In this document: piece by piece, positions 36,425 through 45,655 of the stretch
How positions within the stretch are numbered: the stretch's first letter is position 1
Layout of the letters: every line of letters begins with the position of its first letter
Assembly: GCA_009995225.1 (NCBI GenBank)
Contig: JAACPW010000001.1
Location: 180,727 to 244,726, forward strand
DNA from: Sphingomonadales bacterium
GTDB taxonomy: Bacteria > Pseudomonadota > Alphaproteobacteria > Sphingomonadales > Sphingomonadaceae
DNA: 64,000 nt
Direction of reading: 5' to 3'
Notes under the pieces: model-generated
Told to the model about the DNA's origin: nothing
Seen by the model: the letters and a program-made list of their open reading frames with translations, nothing else
Database searches by the model: none
Translations under genes and position numbers: made by a program

Positions 36425-37470
36425 GGTGCGACGAAGGCGAGTTCCGGCCCTTGCTCGATACGGTAATCGCCAGCCGGGAAGGCTTCGCCATCAAGGATGA
36501 ACTGGTCGTCGATCGACAGGCTGAACTGGGTCGCGGCGAGTTGATGAATGCCGCGGTTCCGCAGGCTGCCGCGCAGCTTGCCCATTAGCACCAGCGGCAC
36601 CAGCGCCGTGGTGCGGCGCGAAATCTGGTCGACCGCCACCAGCTTCAACCCTGTCTTCAGGGCGCCGAACGGCTTGATGCCGGCGGGCAGACGTTCAAGC
36701 GTGGAGGCAAACAGCAACTGGCGCATGGCCGGGTCGCCCTGTCCGCTGTGTGCCATCGGCGCATCCGCTGCTCCGAGGCCAATCTGCATCTTTGCGCCCT
36801 TGCGCCACGCATTGCTGCGCCCGGCGAACATCGACTGGAGCAAGGCCCAGATCCCGGTGACAGCCACCACCATGCTGTCGAACGCGCCCAGTTTGTGCGC
36901 GCTTTGCCCGGCCTGCGTTGCCTTGGAAAAAGCCCCTGCGCCGAGGATGAAACCGGCCACGCGTGAAACCGCGCCAACCTTGCCGTTTTCGTCGAGCGAG
37001 GAGACGGCCATCGGGCGGCGCCAGACGCGGGTGCCGCGATCGAGCGCGTCTATCGCGTCCTGCAAGGTCCAGTCATCCGGCACGCCAAGATCGACGGTCA
37101 GGGCGTTTGTCTTGCCCTTCGGAAGAACCGCAATCGCGGGCCAGTCATTCCCGAAAATGTCCTGCCCGCAGGTCAGCACGTCGCGCACCGTGCCATCGCC
37201 GCCATTGATGACGAGGAGGTCGATCCCGCGCTCGGCAAATTCGGCCAGCGCCAGCGGCAATTGTCCGCGTTCGCGCGGCTGGGCAATGTGGACGTGCGGG
37301 CACACGCCGCAATCGAAATCGGCACCCAGATTGCGGTGGCTGCGCGGATTGTAGATCACGCCGACCATGGGCGCCTGTCCGGCATCGCGCACCCGCCGCG
37401 TGCGGGCACGCGGACTGGCCAAGGGATTGACCCGCGGGATTTGCGCAAATTCGTAGATCGACGTCGCCAT
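36421..37470 (-). CDS. diacylglycerol/lipid kinase (DagK catalytic fold)
   Basis: A 349-residue protein of the LCB5/DagK family. VGVIYNPRSHRN is the first nucleotide-binding strand and LLVINGGDGTVRDVL is the GGDGT motif; AVLPKGKTNALTVDLGVP follows. These kinases phosphorylate diacylglycerol, ceramide-like or sphingoid lipids. An NPxSH rather than NPxSG form and PKGKTNAL rather than PxGTxNDFA are slightly divergent. Sphingomonads make glycosphingolipids, so a sphingoid substrate is also conceivable. It overlaps the Tam41-like gene. Confidence 0.82.
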   Translation of the reverse strand: MATSIYEFAQIPRVNPLASPRARTRRVRDAGQAPMVGVIYNPRSHRNLGADFDCGVCPHVHIAQPRERGQLPLALAEFAERGIDLLVINGGDGTVRDVLTCGQDIFGNDWPAIAVLPKGKTNALTVDLGVPDDWTLQDAIDALDRGTRVWRRPMAVSSLDENGKVGAVSRVAGFILGAGAFSKATQAGQSAHKLGAFDSMVVAVTGIWALLQSMFAGRSNAWRKGAKMQIGLGAADAPMAHSGQGDPAMRQLLFASTLERLPAGIKPFGALKTGLKLVAVDQISRRTTALVPLVLMGKLRGSLRNRGIHQLAATQFSLSIDDQFILDGEAFPAGDYRIEQGPELAFVAP

Positions 37471-37646
37471 GCTCGTCCTATACTTGTCGGAAAACTAACT
37501 TTCTACCGCAATCTTGACCCTGAACCGTAATACAGTCAGATGCGGAAGATTGGTCGTCCCTCCGGAAAAGCAAGATCGCGCGAGACCGCTGGTGGCAGTA
37601 TCGCGACACATATGGCCTTTCGATGACGGACACCGCGTGGGCGGCG

Positions 37647-38087
37647 CTATTCGCCGCCTTCCAATGTACGGATCGTGAACTGGCTCATCAGGCGTTGCAC
37701 GCCGGGCAGCACCGACAGGATTTCGCGGTGAATCCGTTCATAGCTGTCGTCATCGCGCACCAGCACCTTGATCAGGTAATCGGACTGGCCGCTCATCAGG
37801 TAAGCCTCGACGATCTGGGGTGTGCTGGCCATCGCCTGTTCGAAGGCGAGCATGGTGGCCTGGCGCTGATCGGTCAGCGTGACCTGTACGAACACCGTCG
37901 AAGGATGGCCCCGCGCTGCACGTGACAGGCGCGCCCGGTAGCCGAGGATCGCGCCGCTTTCTTCCAGCGCCTTGACCCGGCGGTGGGCGGCTGACGGGGA
38001 AAGGCCGACATGCTCGCCCAACTGCTCGCCCGTGAGACGCGAGTCCTGCGCCAGCAAATCGAGAATTTTCCCGGCAATGCGGTCCAT
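37647..38087 (-). CDS. Lrp/AsnC-family regulator
   Basis: A 146-residue regulator with an N-terminal helix-turn-helix (DRIAGKILDLLAQDSRLTGEQLG..., VGLSPSAAHRRVKALEESG) and a C-terminal RAM/ligand-binding domain (VEAYLMSGQSDYLIKVLVRD). It is divergent from alanine dehydrogenase across 136 bases, the common arrangement for an AldR/BkdR-type activator that senses alanine or another amino acid. Confidence 0.92.
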   Translation of the reverse strand: MDRIAGKILDLLAQDSRLTGEQLGEHVGLSPSAAHRRVKALEESGAILGYRARLSRAARGHPSTVFVQVTLTDQRQATMLAFEQAMASTPQIVEAYLMSGQSDYLIKVLVRDDDSYERIHREILSVLPGVQRLMSQFTIRTLEGGE

Positions 38088-38223
38088 GCGCGCAATTCCT
38101 GCAGCTTTCTGGTAAACAGCGCAAGATTTTCCCGTCTCACACCAGTCGTCCGCCGATCATTGCGAAGAACGTGCAGGCCGCCTCTGCTAAATGCCCGATC
38201 AAGAGATAGAGCAGGAGAGTATC

Positions 38224-39318
38224 ATGCGCGTCGGCGTTCCCACCGAGATCAAGAACAACGAATATCGCGTCGGACTGACCCCGGCGGCTGTGGCCGAACT
38301 GACGCGCGCCGGCCACGAGGTTCTGGTGCAGAGCGGCGCCGGTCTGGGCGTGGACTTTGCCGACAGCGCCTATGAGGCGGCAGGCGCGTCGATCCTGCCC
38401 GATGCGGCTGCGGTGTTCGGTGCGGCCGAGATGATCGTCAAGGTCAAGGAGCCCCAGGCGCGCGAAGTCGCCATGCTGCGGGCGGACCATGTCCTGTTCA
38501 CCTACCTCCACCTCGCCGCCGACAAGCCTCAGACCGAAGGCCTGATGGCGTCGGGCGCGACGGCCATCGCTTATGAAACGGTCACGGCGGACGACGGCAC
38601 CTTGCCGCTGCTGAAGCCGATGTCGGAAGTTGCCGGGCGTATGTCGGTGCAATGCGGGGCGCATTATCTCGAAAAGCATCAGGGCGGGCGCGGGGTGCTG
38701 CTGGGCGGCGTTCCGGGGGTTGAGCCGGGCAAGGTCGTGATCCTTGGCGGCGGGGTCGCGGGTGTGAACGCGGCGCAGATGGCCGTGGGCCTGCGCGCCG
38801 ACGTGACGATTTTCGACATCTCCAACCGTCGTCTGGCGGAGCTCGACGCGCAATTCGGCAATCAGATCAAGACCGCCTTTGCCTCGACCGCAGCGATTGC
38901 CGAGGCTGTGCGCGACGCCGATCTCGTGATCGGCGCAGTGCTGGTGCCCGGCGCGGCGGCGCCCAAGCTCGTCACCCGCGAAATGATCGGCACGATGCGC
39001 CGCGGCGCGGTGGTGGTCGATATCGCGATCGATCAGGGCGGTTGCTTTGAAACCAGTCATGCCACCACGCACGAAGATCCCGTGTTCGTGGTGGACGGCG
39101 TGATCCATTACTGCGTGGCCAATATGCCCGGCGCGGTCGCGCGCACATCGACCATCGCGCTCGGCAATGCGACGCTGCCGTTCGTGCTGAAGCTGGCCAA
39201 CATGGGCGCAGAAGCCGCGATGGCGAATGACCCGCACCTGGCCGAGGGCCTCAACGTCTCGAATGGCAAGCTGCACGTTGCCGCCGTGGCCGAGGCGCTG
39301 GGTCTGCCGCTCGGCTGA
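38224..39318 (+). CDS. ald: alanine dehydrogenase
   Basis: A 364-residue NAD-dependent enzyme interconverting L-alanine and pyruvate plus ammonia. [20 protein letters not shown], the KVKEPQ substrate loop, the conserved TYLHLAADK and the dinucleotide motif [17 protein letters not shown] are standard, and the length is typical. GCAGGAGAG before the ATG at 38224 decides the start over an ATG 11 codons upstream. Regulation by the divergent Lrp-type gene is likely. Confidence 0.95.
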   Translation: MRVGVPTEIKNNEYRVGLTPAAVAELTRAGHEVLVQSGAGLGVDFADSAYEAAGASILPDAAAVFGAAEMIVKVKEPQAREVAMLRADHVLFTYLHLAADKPQTEGLMASGATAIAYETVTADDGTLPLLKPMSEVAGRMSVQCGAHYLEKHQGGRGVLLGGVPGVEPGKVVILGGGVAGVNAAQMAVGLRADVTIFDISNRRLAELDAQFGNQIKTAFASTAAIAEAVRDADLVIGAVLVPGAAAPKLVTREMIGTMRRGAVVVDIAIDQGGCFETSHATTHEDPVFVVDGVIHYCVANMPGAVARTSTIALGNATLPFVLKLANMGAEAAMANDPHLAEGLNVSNGKLHVAAVAEALGLPLG

Positions 39319-39417
39319 ACGGGTCACAGGCTTCGACGAAGGGGGCTTCATCCGGTTTCCCATGCCCGCTAGGCCAGTGGGCATTGCGTGCACCATTGCA
39401 CAAAAAGGGGACTCTCT

Positions 39418-41247
39418 ATGACGCACAAGCTCACCTTCAGCCTCGCCATGGCGCTTGCCGCGGCGGTGCTTCCTGCAAACGCCGTGCTCGCGCAGACGCA
39501 TGCTGCGGCCGCCATGCAAAGCGAGGACGCGCGCCTTACGGCCTTTCTCGATGCCGAATTCGAAGAATGGCTGAAGCAGCAACCGCAGCTGGCCACCCGG
39601 CTTGGCCGGAAGGATGGCGGGGACCGCTGGAACGATACCAGCGATGATGCTGCTGCCGCGGAGCTTGCGTGGCGCAAGGCCAGCGCCGCGCGGATGCAGC
39701 AGCAGTTCGACCGCGCAACGCTATCACCCGAAGCTCAGGTCAATTTCGATATCTGGGCGCTCGAAGCAGAGCGTGCCGAAATGCAATTCGCCAACCGCGT
39801 CTATCGCCCCCCGTTCTATTCGCGTCTCTATTCGGCGCATAGCCAGTTGCCGGATTTCCTCGTCAACACCCATTCGGTGGCCGACGCGGCGGACCTCAAA
39901 AACTACATCGCCCGGCTGCGCGCAATGCCCGCCGTGCTCGACAGCGCCATCGCGCGCACCGAGGCGAGCCAGGCGGCGGGGATCAATCCGCCGCGCTTCC
40001 AGATCGAAACGATCATCGAAGGCAGCCGCAAGCTGACGGCGGGCGCACCTTTCGGGGATGGCGATGATGCCGCGCTGTGGGCCGATGTGAAGGCCAAGAC
40101 GGAAAAGCTGGTCGCAGACGGCACACTGCCCCGCGCCGAGGCGGATTCGTTGTTGGAGGATGCCCGTTCCGCCATCCTCGCGCTACAGCCTGCCTATGCC
40201 CGTGTTATCGCGTGGGCTGAAGCCAGCCTGCCCACCGCGCCCAGTGGCAAGGTCGGCGCGCTGACGCTGCCGCAGGGCGATGCCTATTACGCCAAGGAAC
40301 TCAAGCTCAACACCACCACCGATCTGAGCGCGGCGGAAATCCACGCCATTGGCCGCAGCGAAGTCGCGCGGATCGAGGCGGAGCAGGACGCGCTCGCGCA
40401 AGCCGCCGGGATCGCGGACCGCCACGCCTTCTACGCGGAACGCGCGCGGCTCTATCCGCCACAGCCTTATGATGACGCGCTGCGGGCCGAATATCTCGCC
40501 ACAGCCAATGCCTTCGTGGCGAAGACCCGGACCTTGCTGCCCGACTATTTCGGCACGTTACCGGCGTACGGGATCGAAGTGGTGCGCGAGCCCGCCTTTT
40601 CCGAAACACCGGGCGGCGCGGCCCATGCCTCTCCCCCCAGCCCCGATGGCAAACGCCCCGCGCGCACCTATGTCCACCTTGCCGGCACGCGAACAGATCC
40701 GGCGATGATGTACACGCTGATGTGCCATGAAGCAGTGCCCGGCCATAACATGCAGGGCGATATTCAAGTGCGCCAGCAAGGCGGGCCCAAGTTCCGCGCC
40801 GTCACTGGTTATGTCGCGTTCGGTGAAGGCTGGGCGCTTTATGCCGAGGCCTTGTGCAAGGAAATGGGCGCCTTCCCCGACATTCCAGCCGATTTCATGC
40901 GGCTGGATGCCGAACTGTTCCGCGCCGCGCGGCTGGTGGTCGATACCGGCATTCACGCGATGGGCTGGACCGAGGAAGAGGCTGTTACCTACATGAACAC
41001 GGTCGGTCGCCAGCCGATCGAGCGGTCGCGTTCCGAGGTGCGGCGCTACATCACGCTGCCCGGACAGGCGACCGGCTACAAGATCGGGATGCTCAAGATC
41101 ATGGAACTGCGCGCCCGCGCCGAAGCGACGCTGGGCGAGCGGTTTGACATCAAGGGTTTCCACGACCTGCTGATCGCAAGCGGATCGCAACCGCTTTCGA
41201 TCCTCGAACGGCGCGTGGACGCGTGGATCGCGACGTCGGCTAGCTGA
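39418..41247 (+). CDS. exported DUF885-family metallopeptidase-like protein
   Basis: A 609-residue protein with a signal peptide (MTHKLTFSLAMALAAAVLPA, cleavage near AVLAQ). The DUF885 hallmark HEAVPGH is at residues 437-443, a HExxPGH form of the zinc HExxH motif; the second helix has AFGEGWALYAE, whose glutamate is the likely third ligand. Many members are annotated as dipeptidyl carboxypeptidase-like. AAGGGGAC precedes the ATG. It converges with copC and overlaps it by 8 bases. Confidence 0.88.
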   Translation: MTHKLTFSLAMALAAAVLPANAVLAQTHAAAAMQSEDARLTAFLDAEFEEWLKQQPQLATRLGRKDGGDRWNDTSDDAAAAELAWRKASAARMQQQFDRATLSPEAQVNFDIWALEAERAEMQFANRVYRPPFYSRLYSAHSQLPDFLVNTHSVADAADLKNYIARLRAMPAVLDSAIARTEASQAAGINPPRFQIETIIEGSRKLTAGAPFGDGDDAALWADVKAKTEKLVADGTLPRAEADSLLEDARSAILALQPAYARVIAWAEASLPTAPSGKVGALTLPQGDAYYAKELKLNTTTDLSAAEIHAIGRSEVARIEAEQDALAQAAGIADRHAFYAERARLYPPQPYDDALRAEYLATANAFVAKTRTLLPDYFGTLPAYGIEVVREPAFSETPGGAAHASPPSPDGKRPARTYVHLAGTRTDPAMMYTLMCHEAVPGHNMQGDIQVRQQGGPKFRAVTGYVAFGEGWALYAEALCKEMGAFPDIPADFMRLDAELFRAARLVVDTGIHAMGWTEEEAVTYMNTVGRQPIERSRSEVRRYITLPGQATGYKIGMLKIMELRARAEATLGERFDIKGFHDLLIASGSQPLSILERRVDAWIATSAS

Positions 41248-41620
41248 CGTCGAAGCTGACACTGCCCGTCATGGCATGGCCGTCCGCTGCGGCGGCCTGC
41301 CAGCGCACGTCATAGCTGCCGGCGGGCAGCGGCTTCTTCAGCGTCAGCGTCATGGTCTTGCCATCGGCTGACCAGCTCGCGGTAAAATTGCGGATCGTCA
41401 TTTCGCCGTGGTTGGCCATGCCCGGCATGGCGGTCATCACGATGCTGGCAGACGCGCTCGCCGGCGCGACAGGCTGGCTGAAGGTGAGCGTGATCGTCTT
41501 GGGCGCTTTGCTCTGGGCCCCGGCGGCCGGGGTCGAGGCCGCCAGCTCGACATGCGCCAGCAGCGCAGGTGGCGCGAGCGCGGTCAGGGCGAGAGCGGTG
41601 AGAAAAGCGGGATAGCGCAT
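41240..41620 (-). CDS. copC: periplasmic copper-binding protein
   Basis: A 126-residue protein with a signal peptide ending LLAHVELAAS; the first mature residue His and the HVELAASTPA start are those of CopC, where that histidine binds Cu(II). A methionine stretch MTAMPGMANHGEM provides Cu(I) ligands. The closing DVRWQAAAADGHAMTGSVSF is diagnostic. No copD follows. Last gene of the copper group. Confidence 0.9.
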   Translation of the reverse strand: MRYPAFLTALALTALAPPALLAHVELAASTPAAGAQSKAPKTITLTFSQPVAPASASASIVMTAMPGMANHGEMTIRNFTASWSADGKTMTLTLKKPLPAGSYDVRWQAAAADGHAMTGSVSFDVS

Positions 41621-41640
41621 GGGGGTAATCCTTCGTGTGT

Positions 41641-42534
41641 TCAGAACCAGAAACGGATGCCGGCGATAAGGCTGGTGACAGAGGGGTCTTCGCCGCGTGC
41701 ACGGGCGAAGGTGGCGCCTTGTCCGGTGCGCCATGATTGCTCGATGCCGATATAGGGCGCGAATTCGCGCTTCACCTCATAGCGAAGCCGCGCGCCCACT
41801 TCGATCTGGTCAAGCCCCGCGCCGATCCCCAGTTCCGGAATAGCCTGCGCGGACAGGTTGGCTTCGAGACGCGGCTGGAGGATCAGGCGCTGGGTGATGC
41901 GCTGGTCGATCTCGGCTTCAAGACGCGCGGTCACATCGCCCCGGTGCGAAAGGAACAGCGCGGTATCGATCTCGAACAGATAGGGCGCAAGGCCCTGCAC
42001 GCCGATCACCGCATGGGTGGTGTCGGGGCCACCGAGATCCTGCCGCACGCCCGCCTGCACGTCCCAGAACGGCGCAAAGGCCTTGGCATAAAGTGCCTGC
42101 ACTTCGGCATCGTCGGGCCGGGCGCCAAATTCGCCCTCGCCTTCGGACTTGAACCACAGCCGCTCGGTCGGGCCGCCATAATAGCCCTGGATGTCCCACA
42201 GATAGATGTCGGCGCCGTCGCGCACCTGCGCCTCCAGCCGGTCCCCCTGGAACCAGAATACCGGAAAATCCCCATGCGTGCGGCGCAGGTCTTCGCGGGA
42301 AGCGCGCATCGCGTCGCCCCCCCAGATCGCATCGGCAGCGCGCGGCGGCCCGCTTCCCGCCTCGGTCGGCGTGGGGGTTTCCATCACAGGGCCGGAGGTG
42401 GGGCCGGGGCCGGCGGGTTGCGCTGGCGTGGGCGTGGGCGTGGGCATGGGCATGTCATGCGCTGCGTGGGGACCATCCTGGGCGGCCAGCGGCGCGGCGC
42501 TTGCCAACGCAAGGATCGGAAGGGCGGTTCTCAC
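41641..42534 (-). CDS. copB: outer-membrane copper resistance protein B
   Basis: A 297-residue protein with a signal peptide, a methionine/proline/threonine-rich spacer and a beta-barrel domain: GDFPVFWFQGDRLEAQVRDG, YLWDIQGYYGGPTERLWFK, and the terminal aromatic GIRFWF of outer-membrane barrels. CopB helps sequester or export copper with CopA. The GTG start overlaps the copA stop by 4 bases. Confidence 0.92.
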   Translation of the reverse strand: MRTALPILALASAAPLAAQDGPHAAHDMPMPTPTPTPAQPAGPGPTSGPVMETPTPTEAGSGPPRAADAIWGGDAMRASREDLRRTHGDFPVFWFQGDRLEAQVRDGADIYLWDIQGYYGGPTERLWFKSEGEGEFGARPDDAEVQALYAKAFAPFWDVQAGVRQDLGGPDTTHAVIGVQGLAPYLFEIDTALFLSHRGDVTARLEAEIDQRITQRLILQPRLEANLSAQAIPELGIGAGLDQIEVGARLRYEVKREFAPYIGIEQSWRTGQGATFARARGEDPSVTSLIAGIRFWF

Positions 42535-44255
42535 GACCCGCGCTCCGGCCCCATCACCGTCACGGTCTGCATCATCCCGCCGTGCATGTGGTACAGCAGG
42601 TGGCAGTGGAACGCCCAGTCGCCCGGTTCATTGGCGGTAAGATCGAACTGCGCCGATGCGCCGGGCTGAACGATGACGATGTTCTTGCGCGGCTGGTGCG
42701 CAGGGTCTTCACCGTTGACCAGCTCGAAAAACATCCCGTGCAGATGAATCGGGTGCGCCATCATGGTGTTGTTGACGAGCTTCACCCGCACCCGCTCGTC
42801 CCAGGCAAAGCGGATCGGTACGTCGCTTACGGCAGAGTACATCTGGCCGTCGAACGACCACATGTAGCGTTCCATGTTGCCGGTGAGGTGGATCTCAAGC
42901 AGGCGGGACGGCGTGCGGGTGTCGCGGTTGGGCTCGCGCGCAGACAGCATCCTATAGGTGAGCACGCGGTGCTCGACATCGCGCAGACCGATGCCCGGAT
43001 CGCCCAGCTTGTCCACCGGGGCCATCGAAACCATGTCGATTCCGGGGCCAACCTTGACATCGGGCGGGAGCAGCAGGGGATCGCGCATCTTCATGCCGTC
43101 CATGCTGTGCGCGCTGCCGTGATCGCCGCCCATGTCCCCGTGGTTCATCCCCATATCCCCCATGTCGAGCAGCGGCGGGGCCCGCAGCTTCGGCACGGGT
43201 GCACGCATACCCGGACGGCTCGCCAGCATCGCCAGCGCCATGCCCGAACGGTCCATGCTTTCGGCCACGATCGCATAGGCTTGCGCGCGCGGTTCGATGA
43301 TCACGTCATAGGTTTCTGCCGCGCCGATCTGGAATTCATCGACCTCGACGGGTTTCACATTCTGGCCGTCAGCCGCGATCACCGTCATCGGCAGGCCGGG
43401 GATGCGCAGATTGAAGAAGGTCATGGCCGAGCCATTGATGATCCGCAGGCGGATACGCTCGCCGGGGCTAAAGAGATATTCCAGTCCTTCTTGCGGCCCG
43501 CGTCCGTTGGCAAGGTAGGTGTAGTTCGATCCCGTCACATCCGCGATGTCGGTGGCAGGCATCCGCATTTCCGCCCACATCCGGCGTTCTTCGGCGGTCA
43601 GCGCGTAATCGTCGGCCCAGCTGGTCTGCTGATAGTTGAAATAGCCTTCGCTCTTGCGCAGCCGATCCATGATGCGATGCGGGTGCAGCGGGGTGAATTC
43701 GCTCAGCAGCAGGATATAGTCGCGGTCATATTCTGCCGGCTCAGCGTCTGCCGGATCGATGATCAGCGGGCCGTAATGCCCCTGCTGTTCCTGAAGGCCC
43801 GAATGGCTGTGATACCAATAGGTGCCCGATTGGCGAACGGGGAACTCATAGGCGAAGGTCTGGCCTGGCTTGATACCGGGAAAACTGATCCCCGGCACGC
43901 CGTCCATATGGAACGGGACAAGCAACCCGTGCCAGTGGATCGACGTGTCCTCGGCCAGATGATTGGTGACGTTGAGGCGGACGTTCTGCCCTTCGCGCAG
44001 GCGCACCAGCGGGCCGGGCACCGAGCCATTGATGGCGATGCCGTGGCCTTTGCGGCCCTGCACCACGCGCGGGCCTTCGCCGACGGCAAGGTCGATCACC
44101 GTGCCCGAAACCTCGTCGAATCCGACCTTGATCGGCGCACCCTTGGCATGGCGATGGACGCCATGGCCCAGCGCCCAAGCGGGAAGCGCGGCAAAGGCCG
44201 ACGCGGCCCCGGCGCCAGCCAGCAGGCGGCGTCTTGTGATGATAGGAGAAGTCAT
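42531..44255 (-). CDS. copA: multicopper oxidase, copper resistance protein A
   Basis: A 574-residue periplasmic oxidase with a Tat signal (ITRRRLLAGAGAASAFAALP). All four copper-binding regions are seen: SIHWHGLLVP, YWYHSHSG, HPIHLHGMFFEL and the type-1 site HCHLLYHMHGGMM. A methionine/histidine-rich insert from about residue 365 (LDMGDMGMNHGDM and following) is the extra copper-binding tract of the CopA/PcoA group. It oxidises Cu(I) and confers tolerance. Confidence 0.95.
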   Translation of the reverse strand: MTSPIITRRRLLAGAGAASAFAALPAWALGHGVHRHAKGAPIKVGFDEVSGTVIDLAVGEGPRVVQGRKGHGIAINGSVPGPLVRLREGQNVRLNVTNHLAEDTSIHWHGLLVPFHMDGVPGISFPGIKPGQTFAYEFPVRQSGTYWYHSHSGLQEQQGHYGPLIIDPADAEPAEYDRDYILLLSEFTPLHPHRIMDRLRKSEGYFNYQQTSWADDYALTAEERRMWAEMRMPATDIADVTGSNYTYLANGRGPQEGLEYLFSPGERIRLRIINGSAMTFFNLRIPGLPMTVIAADGQNVKPVEVDEFQIGAAETYDVIIEPRAQAYAIVAESMDRSGMALAMLASRPGMRAPVPKLRAPPLLDMGDMGMNHGDMGGDHGSAHSMDGMKMRDPLLLPPDVKVGPGIDMVSMAPVDKLGDPGIGLRDVEHRVLTYRMLSAREPNRDTRTPSRLLEIHLTGNMERYMWSFDGQMYSAVSDVPIRFAWDERVRVKLVNNTMMAHPIHLHGMFFELVNGEDPAHQPRKNIVIVQPGASAQFDLTANEPGDWAFHCHLLYHMHGGMMQTVTVMGPERGS

Positions 44256-44260
44256 GCCCT

Positions 44261-44833
44261 CTATACGGGCGGGCGCACATTATCCCTCACCGCCAAGGTC
44301 AATTTCGCCCTCGCCCGGGACAGCCGTGTCTCCACGGCCTTGCCACTGATGCCCAAGGCCTGCGCGGTTTCGTGCTGAGACAGGCCCTCGATGGTGCGCA
44401 GGATCAGCACATCCTTGAGGTTGGGGGGCAGCAACGCGATGGCGCGCGCTGTGGCGGCCAGTTCTGCGCGGTCGGCGGCTTGCGTTTCGGGTGAGGGCGC
44501 GTCGTCGGCGACCCATGCGGCAGCATCATCGGGCAGCGGCAGGCCGAGATAGCGCCGCACCGCCCGCCTCCGCGCCCGGTCGCGGCATTTGTTGAGCGTG
44601 ATCGCGGCGATCCACCCGCGAAACGAGCGCGCCGGATCGTAACGTCCGAGGGCACCGAAGGCCGCAATGAAGGCATCCTGCGTGATGTCAAAAGCGTCCT
44701 CCGCGCTTCCCGTCGCCGACCGTGCCAGCCGGTACACGCCATCGCGGTGGCGTTCCACCAACTGGCGTTGCGCCTGCGCGTCACCGGTCAGCGCCCTGCG
44801 CGCCAAGGCTGCATCCGGAACGTCGCTGGTCAC
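44261..44833 (-). CDS. ECF sigma factor (CnrH-like position)
   Basis: A 190-residue RNA polymerase sigma factor with region 2 (ITQDAFIAAFGALGRYDPAR, FRGWIAAITLNKCRDRARR) and region 4 (LPPNLKDVLILRTIEGLSQH, ALGISGKAVETRLSRARAKL). No sigma1.1 or 3 region, as expected for ECF. Its ATG overlaps the CnrX-like sensor stop by 4 bases and copA begins 5 bases downstream, so it probably drives copABC and its own operon. Confidence 0.9.
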   Translation of the reverse strand: MTSDVPDAALARRALTGDAQAQRQLVERHRDGVYRLARSATGSAEDAFDITQDAFIAAFGALGRYDPARSFRGWIAAITLNKCRDRARRRAVRRYLGLPLPDDAAAWVADDAPSPETQAADRAELAATARAIALLPPNLKDVLILRTIEGLSQHETAQALGISGKAVETRLSRARAKLTLAVRDNVRPPV

Positions 44834-45267
44834 TGTGCGGGCTGGGCGAGGCTCTCGGCAATCGCTGTGTCGAAGGTCGCTTGCTGATCCGGGCGCAGGA
44901 TTGCGCGCATCGCAAAGACGTGTTCGAGCGTCGCCTTCTGGAGATCGCCCATCGCGCCGTGGGTCGCATCAACTGCCGCCGCCACCCGTGGGCCATATTC
45001 ATGCTCAGCCGCAATCGCGTCGGCGAGCCGGGCATTATCGGCTTTCAGCCGTGCTTCCAGCGTCCGGCGCCGCTCGGCAAAATCGCGCTCCAGCACGGCA
45101 AGCGAACGCGCCTGGGTGTCATCAAGCTCAAGCTCGTCATGCATCAGCGCATGAAGCTCGGCGCCATTGTGATGGGTGGCCGGCTGAAGCATCCGCCCCA
45201 ACCACACGCCCACCAGCGCCAGCACGATCACCAAAGCAGCGACAATGAGTGCGCGGCGAAGGCTCAT
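44830..45267 (-). CDS. membrane-anchored periplasmic heavy-metal sensor (CnrX/Spy-like)
   Basis: A 145-residue protein with one N-terminal membrane anchor (ALIVAALVIVLALVGVWLGR) and a helical periplasmic domain (ATHHNGAELHALMHDELELD, then FAERRRTLEARLKADNARLA). This is the CnrX/Spy heavy-metal resistance layout; the paired histidines HH and HALMH are plausible metal ligands. It would sense metal and release the sigma factor. It overlaps the genes on each side by 4 bases. Confidence 0.82.
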   Translation of the reverse strand: MSLRRALIVAALVIVLALVGVWLGRMLQPATHHNGAELHALMHDELELDDTQARSLAVLERDFAERRRTLEARLKADNARLADAIAAEHEYGPRVAAAVDATHGAMGDLQKATLEHVFAMRAILRPDQQATFDTAIAESLAQPAQ

Positions 45268-45521
45268 TCCTGTCCCAATGCGATCAGCGGGACAAGCGCC
45301 AGTGTCGGCCCGAAGGCGGCCAGCGGCGTTTCGGCCTGAGCCGGGGTTTGGAGCCCGCCGACGACGCCGATACCCAGCGCCGCGATCAATGCCACGCCCA
45401 GCGCGCCATGGGCCGCGCGTGCCTGGACACGCGCGCGTGTGGCCATCGCGAAGCCGTCGATCGCCGAAAGGTCGGGCACCGGCGCGCCCGCAATCCGCGC
45501 GAGATTGTGGTCAAGATCCAT
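45264..45521 (-). CDS. small membrane anti-sigma factor (CnrY-like position)
   Basis: An 85-residue protein with a short cytoplasmic N-terminal part (MDLDHNLARIAGAPVPDLSA), one membrane segment (GALGVALIAALGIGVVGGLQ) and a short periplasmic tail. The small size, topology and place before the sensor and sigma genes fit CnrY, which holds the sigma factor CnrH. No sequence match is claimed. The ATG at 45521 was used; 10 extra upstream codons are possible. It is the first gene of the copper operon. Confidence 0.6.
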   Translation of the reverse strand: MDLDHNLARIAGAPVPDLSAIDGFAMATRARVQARAAHGALGVALIAALGIGVVGGLQTPAQAETPLAAFGPTLALVPLIALGQE

Positions 45522-45655
45522 CGCACACCTCCTATCGCCAAGCATACGCACGCGGCGCCGCTTTCCCTCATGCCAACGCGCGAATCATTTACGCCTGTAA
45601 CTACCTGTGACGACAAAGCGCGGCCGCAGTGTGCTGCTGGTGCGCGGCGACTGGC

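Noticed and set aside
42501..44378. 625-codon plus-strand frame opposite copA
   Set aside because: Histidine-rich only because it mirrors copper-ligand codons in copA.
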